5,818 bases of DNA from Candidatus Acetothermia bacterium. GTDB taxonomy: Bacteria; Bipolaricaulota; Bipolaricaulia; Bipolaricaulales; Bipolaricaulaceae. The stretch lies in the NCBI GenBank assembly GCA_011057175.1, contig DSBZ01000063.1, positions 1 to 5,818 on the forward strand. The letters are read 5' to 3'. A model generated the notes under the pieces. The model did no database searches. It worked only from the letters and a program-made list of their open reading frames with translations, and was not told where the DNA came from. The translations under genes were made by a program, and so were the position numbers. This document shows, one piece after another, positions 4,722-5,818 of this stretch; the first letter of the stretch is position 1, and every line of letters starts with the position of its first letter.

Positions 4722-5818
4722 CTACCGGCGCCGGGGGTCAGCGGACAACCTGGGCCCGAGCTCGCGTACCCAGCCCCATCCGCCCAGGCCGCCCACCACC
4801 GGGAGCAGCGTCGACCACGTACCCGGATGGGAGAGGACAGCCCGCACGAGGCGGGACGGCCGATCGATGTCCCCCTCCGCGGCCACGAGGCGGTGGATCG
4901 CGGGGCGGTCCATCGCCAACACGACCTGGTCGAGTTCCCGATCGGCGAGGAAGAACGCTCGCCGCCCCTGGAGGCCGAACGCGATCTCCTCCCCGAGCTC
5001 GGCCCGCCAGCGGGCCTCATAGGCCGGGAGGGCATCCGCCCCTTGGGCCGCGACCTCCCCCGCGATCCGAGCTGCGATCGCCCCGAACCGGATCCCTCCG
5101 CCAGAGAGGGGTTTCACCTGGCCGGCCGCGTCCCCCACGAGGAGCACCCGCCCCGCGGACGTCACCGCGGGCGGACCGATGGGGACGACCCCCCCCTCCC
5201 GACGGAGGACGGGCCGCCCCAGGAAGCGACGGGCAACGAACCGATCGAGGAGGGGGAACGCCTCGCGCCCCGCCACAGTGAGAAGCCCCACCCTCACCAC
5301 GCCCTCCTCAGCGGGAACGACCCAGGCGAACCCGCCCGGGGCGAGCAGGCTCCCCAGGTGGACTTCAACCGCATCGTCGGCCCCCGGAGCCTCAACCTCT
5401 GCCTGCACCCCGACCAGGAGCTCCCCAGGCGGAGGGAGCCCCACCCAGCGGCGGACAGCACTCGCCGCTCCATCGGCCGCGACCAGGGCCGCGAACTCGA
5501 CCGCTCCCGCCGTGGTGTGGAGACGGTGGCCGGTGATGCCCACCGCGGCCGCCGGGCTCCATACCTCCGCCCCGGCGTCGGCCGCCCGTTCGAGGAGCCA
5601 GCGGTCAAGCCCCCGCCGATCGAGCACATATCCGCGCGCGACGGGGGCACGGAACTCGACGGCCGCTCCCCCCGGAGCCACCACCCTTACCGCACGGAGC
5701 TCGCGCACCACCAACCGCGGGGGAAGGGCGAGGAGGTCCAGCGTCGTCGGGCCGACGAGGCCGGTGCAACGCGGCGGCCGGCGGGGAGAGCGCTCGACCA
5801 CGAGGACCCGAGCCCCAG
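4722..5818 (-). CDS. Geranylgeranyl reductase-family FAD oxidoreductase, 5' partial
   Basis: The gene runs off the right edge. 364 residues are visible, and about 25-30 N-terminal residues, including the GxGxxG dinucleotide motif, should lie outside. The first visible residues, GARVLVVERS, are the end of the second strand of the FAD Rossmann fold, with the ribose-binding Glu, so the GTG at 5799-5801 is internal and not the start. Family features (visible numbering) are RCTGLVGP (16-23) with the cysteine conserved in this family, RGYVLDRRGLDRW (61-73), LVAADGAASAVRRW (111-124), FAWVVP (163-168) followed by the spaced Gly of the YxWxFP-x7-8-GxG substrate motif, and LLVGDAAGQVKPLSGGGI (225-242), the second FAD motif. 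Known members saturate double bonds of prenyl chains in archaeal lipids, chlorophyll side chains or menaquinone tails. The C-terminal region (about 265-364) is the helical cap. It precedes the O-antigen-ligase gene by eight bases, which suggests a polyprenyl carrier as substrate, but that is inference. Confidence 0.85.
   Translation of the reverse strand, partial: GARVLVVERSPRRPPRCTGLVGPTTLDLLALPPRLVVRELRAVRVVAPGGAAVEFRAPVARGYVLDRRGLDRWLLERAADAGAEVWSPAAAVGITGHRLHTTAGAVEFAALVAADGAASAVRRWVGLPPPGELLVGVQAEVEAPGADDAVEVHLGSLLAPGGFAWVVPAEEGVVRVGLLTVAGREAFPLLDRFVARRFLGRPVLRREGGVVPIGPPAVTSAGRVLLVGDAAGQVKPLSGGGIRFGAIAARIAGEVAAQGADALPAYEARWRAELGEEIAFGLQGRRAFFLADRELDQVVLAMDRPAIHRLVAAEGDIDRPSRLVRAVLSHPGTWSTLLPVVGGLGGWGWVRELGPRLSADPRRR

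Noticed and set aside
2644..5022. A plus-strand frame open for almost 2.4 kb (2644-3825 and 3847-5022) opposite the ligase gene
   Set aside because: The translations are low-complexity (Arg, Pro, Glu, Gly-rich), have no recognisable motif, and lie exactly opposite a gene with clear membrane and ligase motifs. Strong G/C bias at third codon positions removes stops from this antisense frame.
5799..5801. GTG as the start of the reductase gene
   Set aside because: The five codons before it read GARVL, continuing the FAD-binding strand, so the GTG is an internal valine and the gene is cut by the window edge.

Overview
This is a 5.8 kb piece of a GC-rich bacterial chromosome, well above 60% G+C by eye and strongly biased to G/C at third codon positions. 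It holds six genes, packed tightly, and two of them run off the window edges. I see no mobile element, CRISPR array, rRNA or tRNA. The host is probably a didermic or otherwise glycan-decorated bacterium, because there is an O-antigen-ligase-type membrane protein and an exported protein at the left edge. The tRNA m7G46 methyltransferase carries a long C-terminal extension of the kind described in thermophile TrmB proteins, which hints at a thermophilic lineage. A deep-branching candidate phylum such as Bipolaricaulota/Acetothermia would fit, but the sequence alone does not prove any phylum.

Layout from left to right. Positions 1-133 (minus) hold the start of a secreted protein with a signal peptide. 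Positions 190-1128 (minus) hold trmB, whose expected catalytic aspartate is replaced by cysteine. Positions 1129-1221 form a short divergent intergenic region with a possible promoter, a leader hairpin and a clear Shine-Dalgarno. Positions 1222-2073 (plus) hold an orphan class I SAM-dependent methyltransferase. Positions 2100-2369 (plus) hold a pyridoxamine-phosphate-oxidase-like split-barrel protein that ends early and may be decayed. Positions 2370-2529 are a non-coding gap between convergent genes. Positions 2530-4713 (minus) hold a multi-pass O-antigen ligase/polymerase-type protein fused to a TPR tail. Positions 4722-5818 (minus, 5' end outside the window) hold a geranylgeranyl-reductase-family flavoprotein.

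The two right-hand genes are separated by only 8 bases and are almost certainly co-transcribed. One family reduces polyprenyl chains and the other uses polyprenyl-diphosphate-linked glycans, so a joint role in making or using a (partly saturated) lipid carrier for a surface glycan is a reasonable inference, not an observation. The two plus-strand genes probably form a second small operon, and a shared TTCGATAT-type element lies before each of them. I did not find a clear, wholly new system. The most checkable oddities are the Asp-to-Cys change in TrmB, the reductase-ligase pairing and the shortened split-barrel gene.
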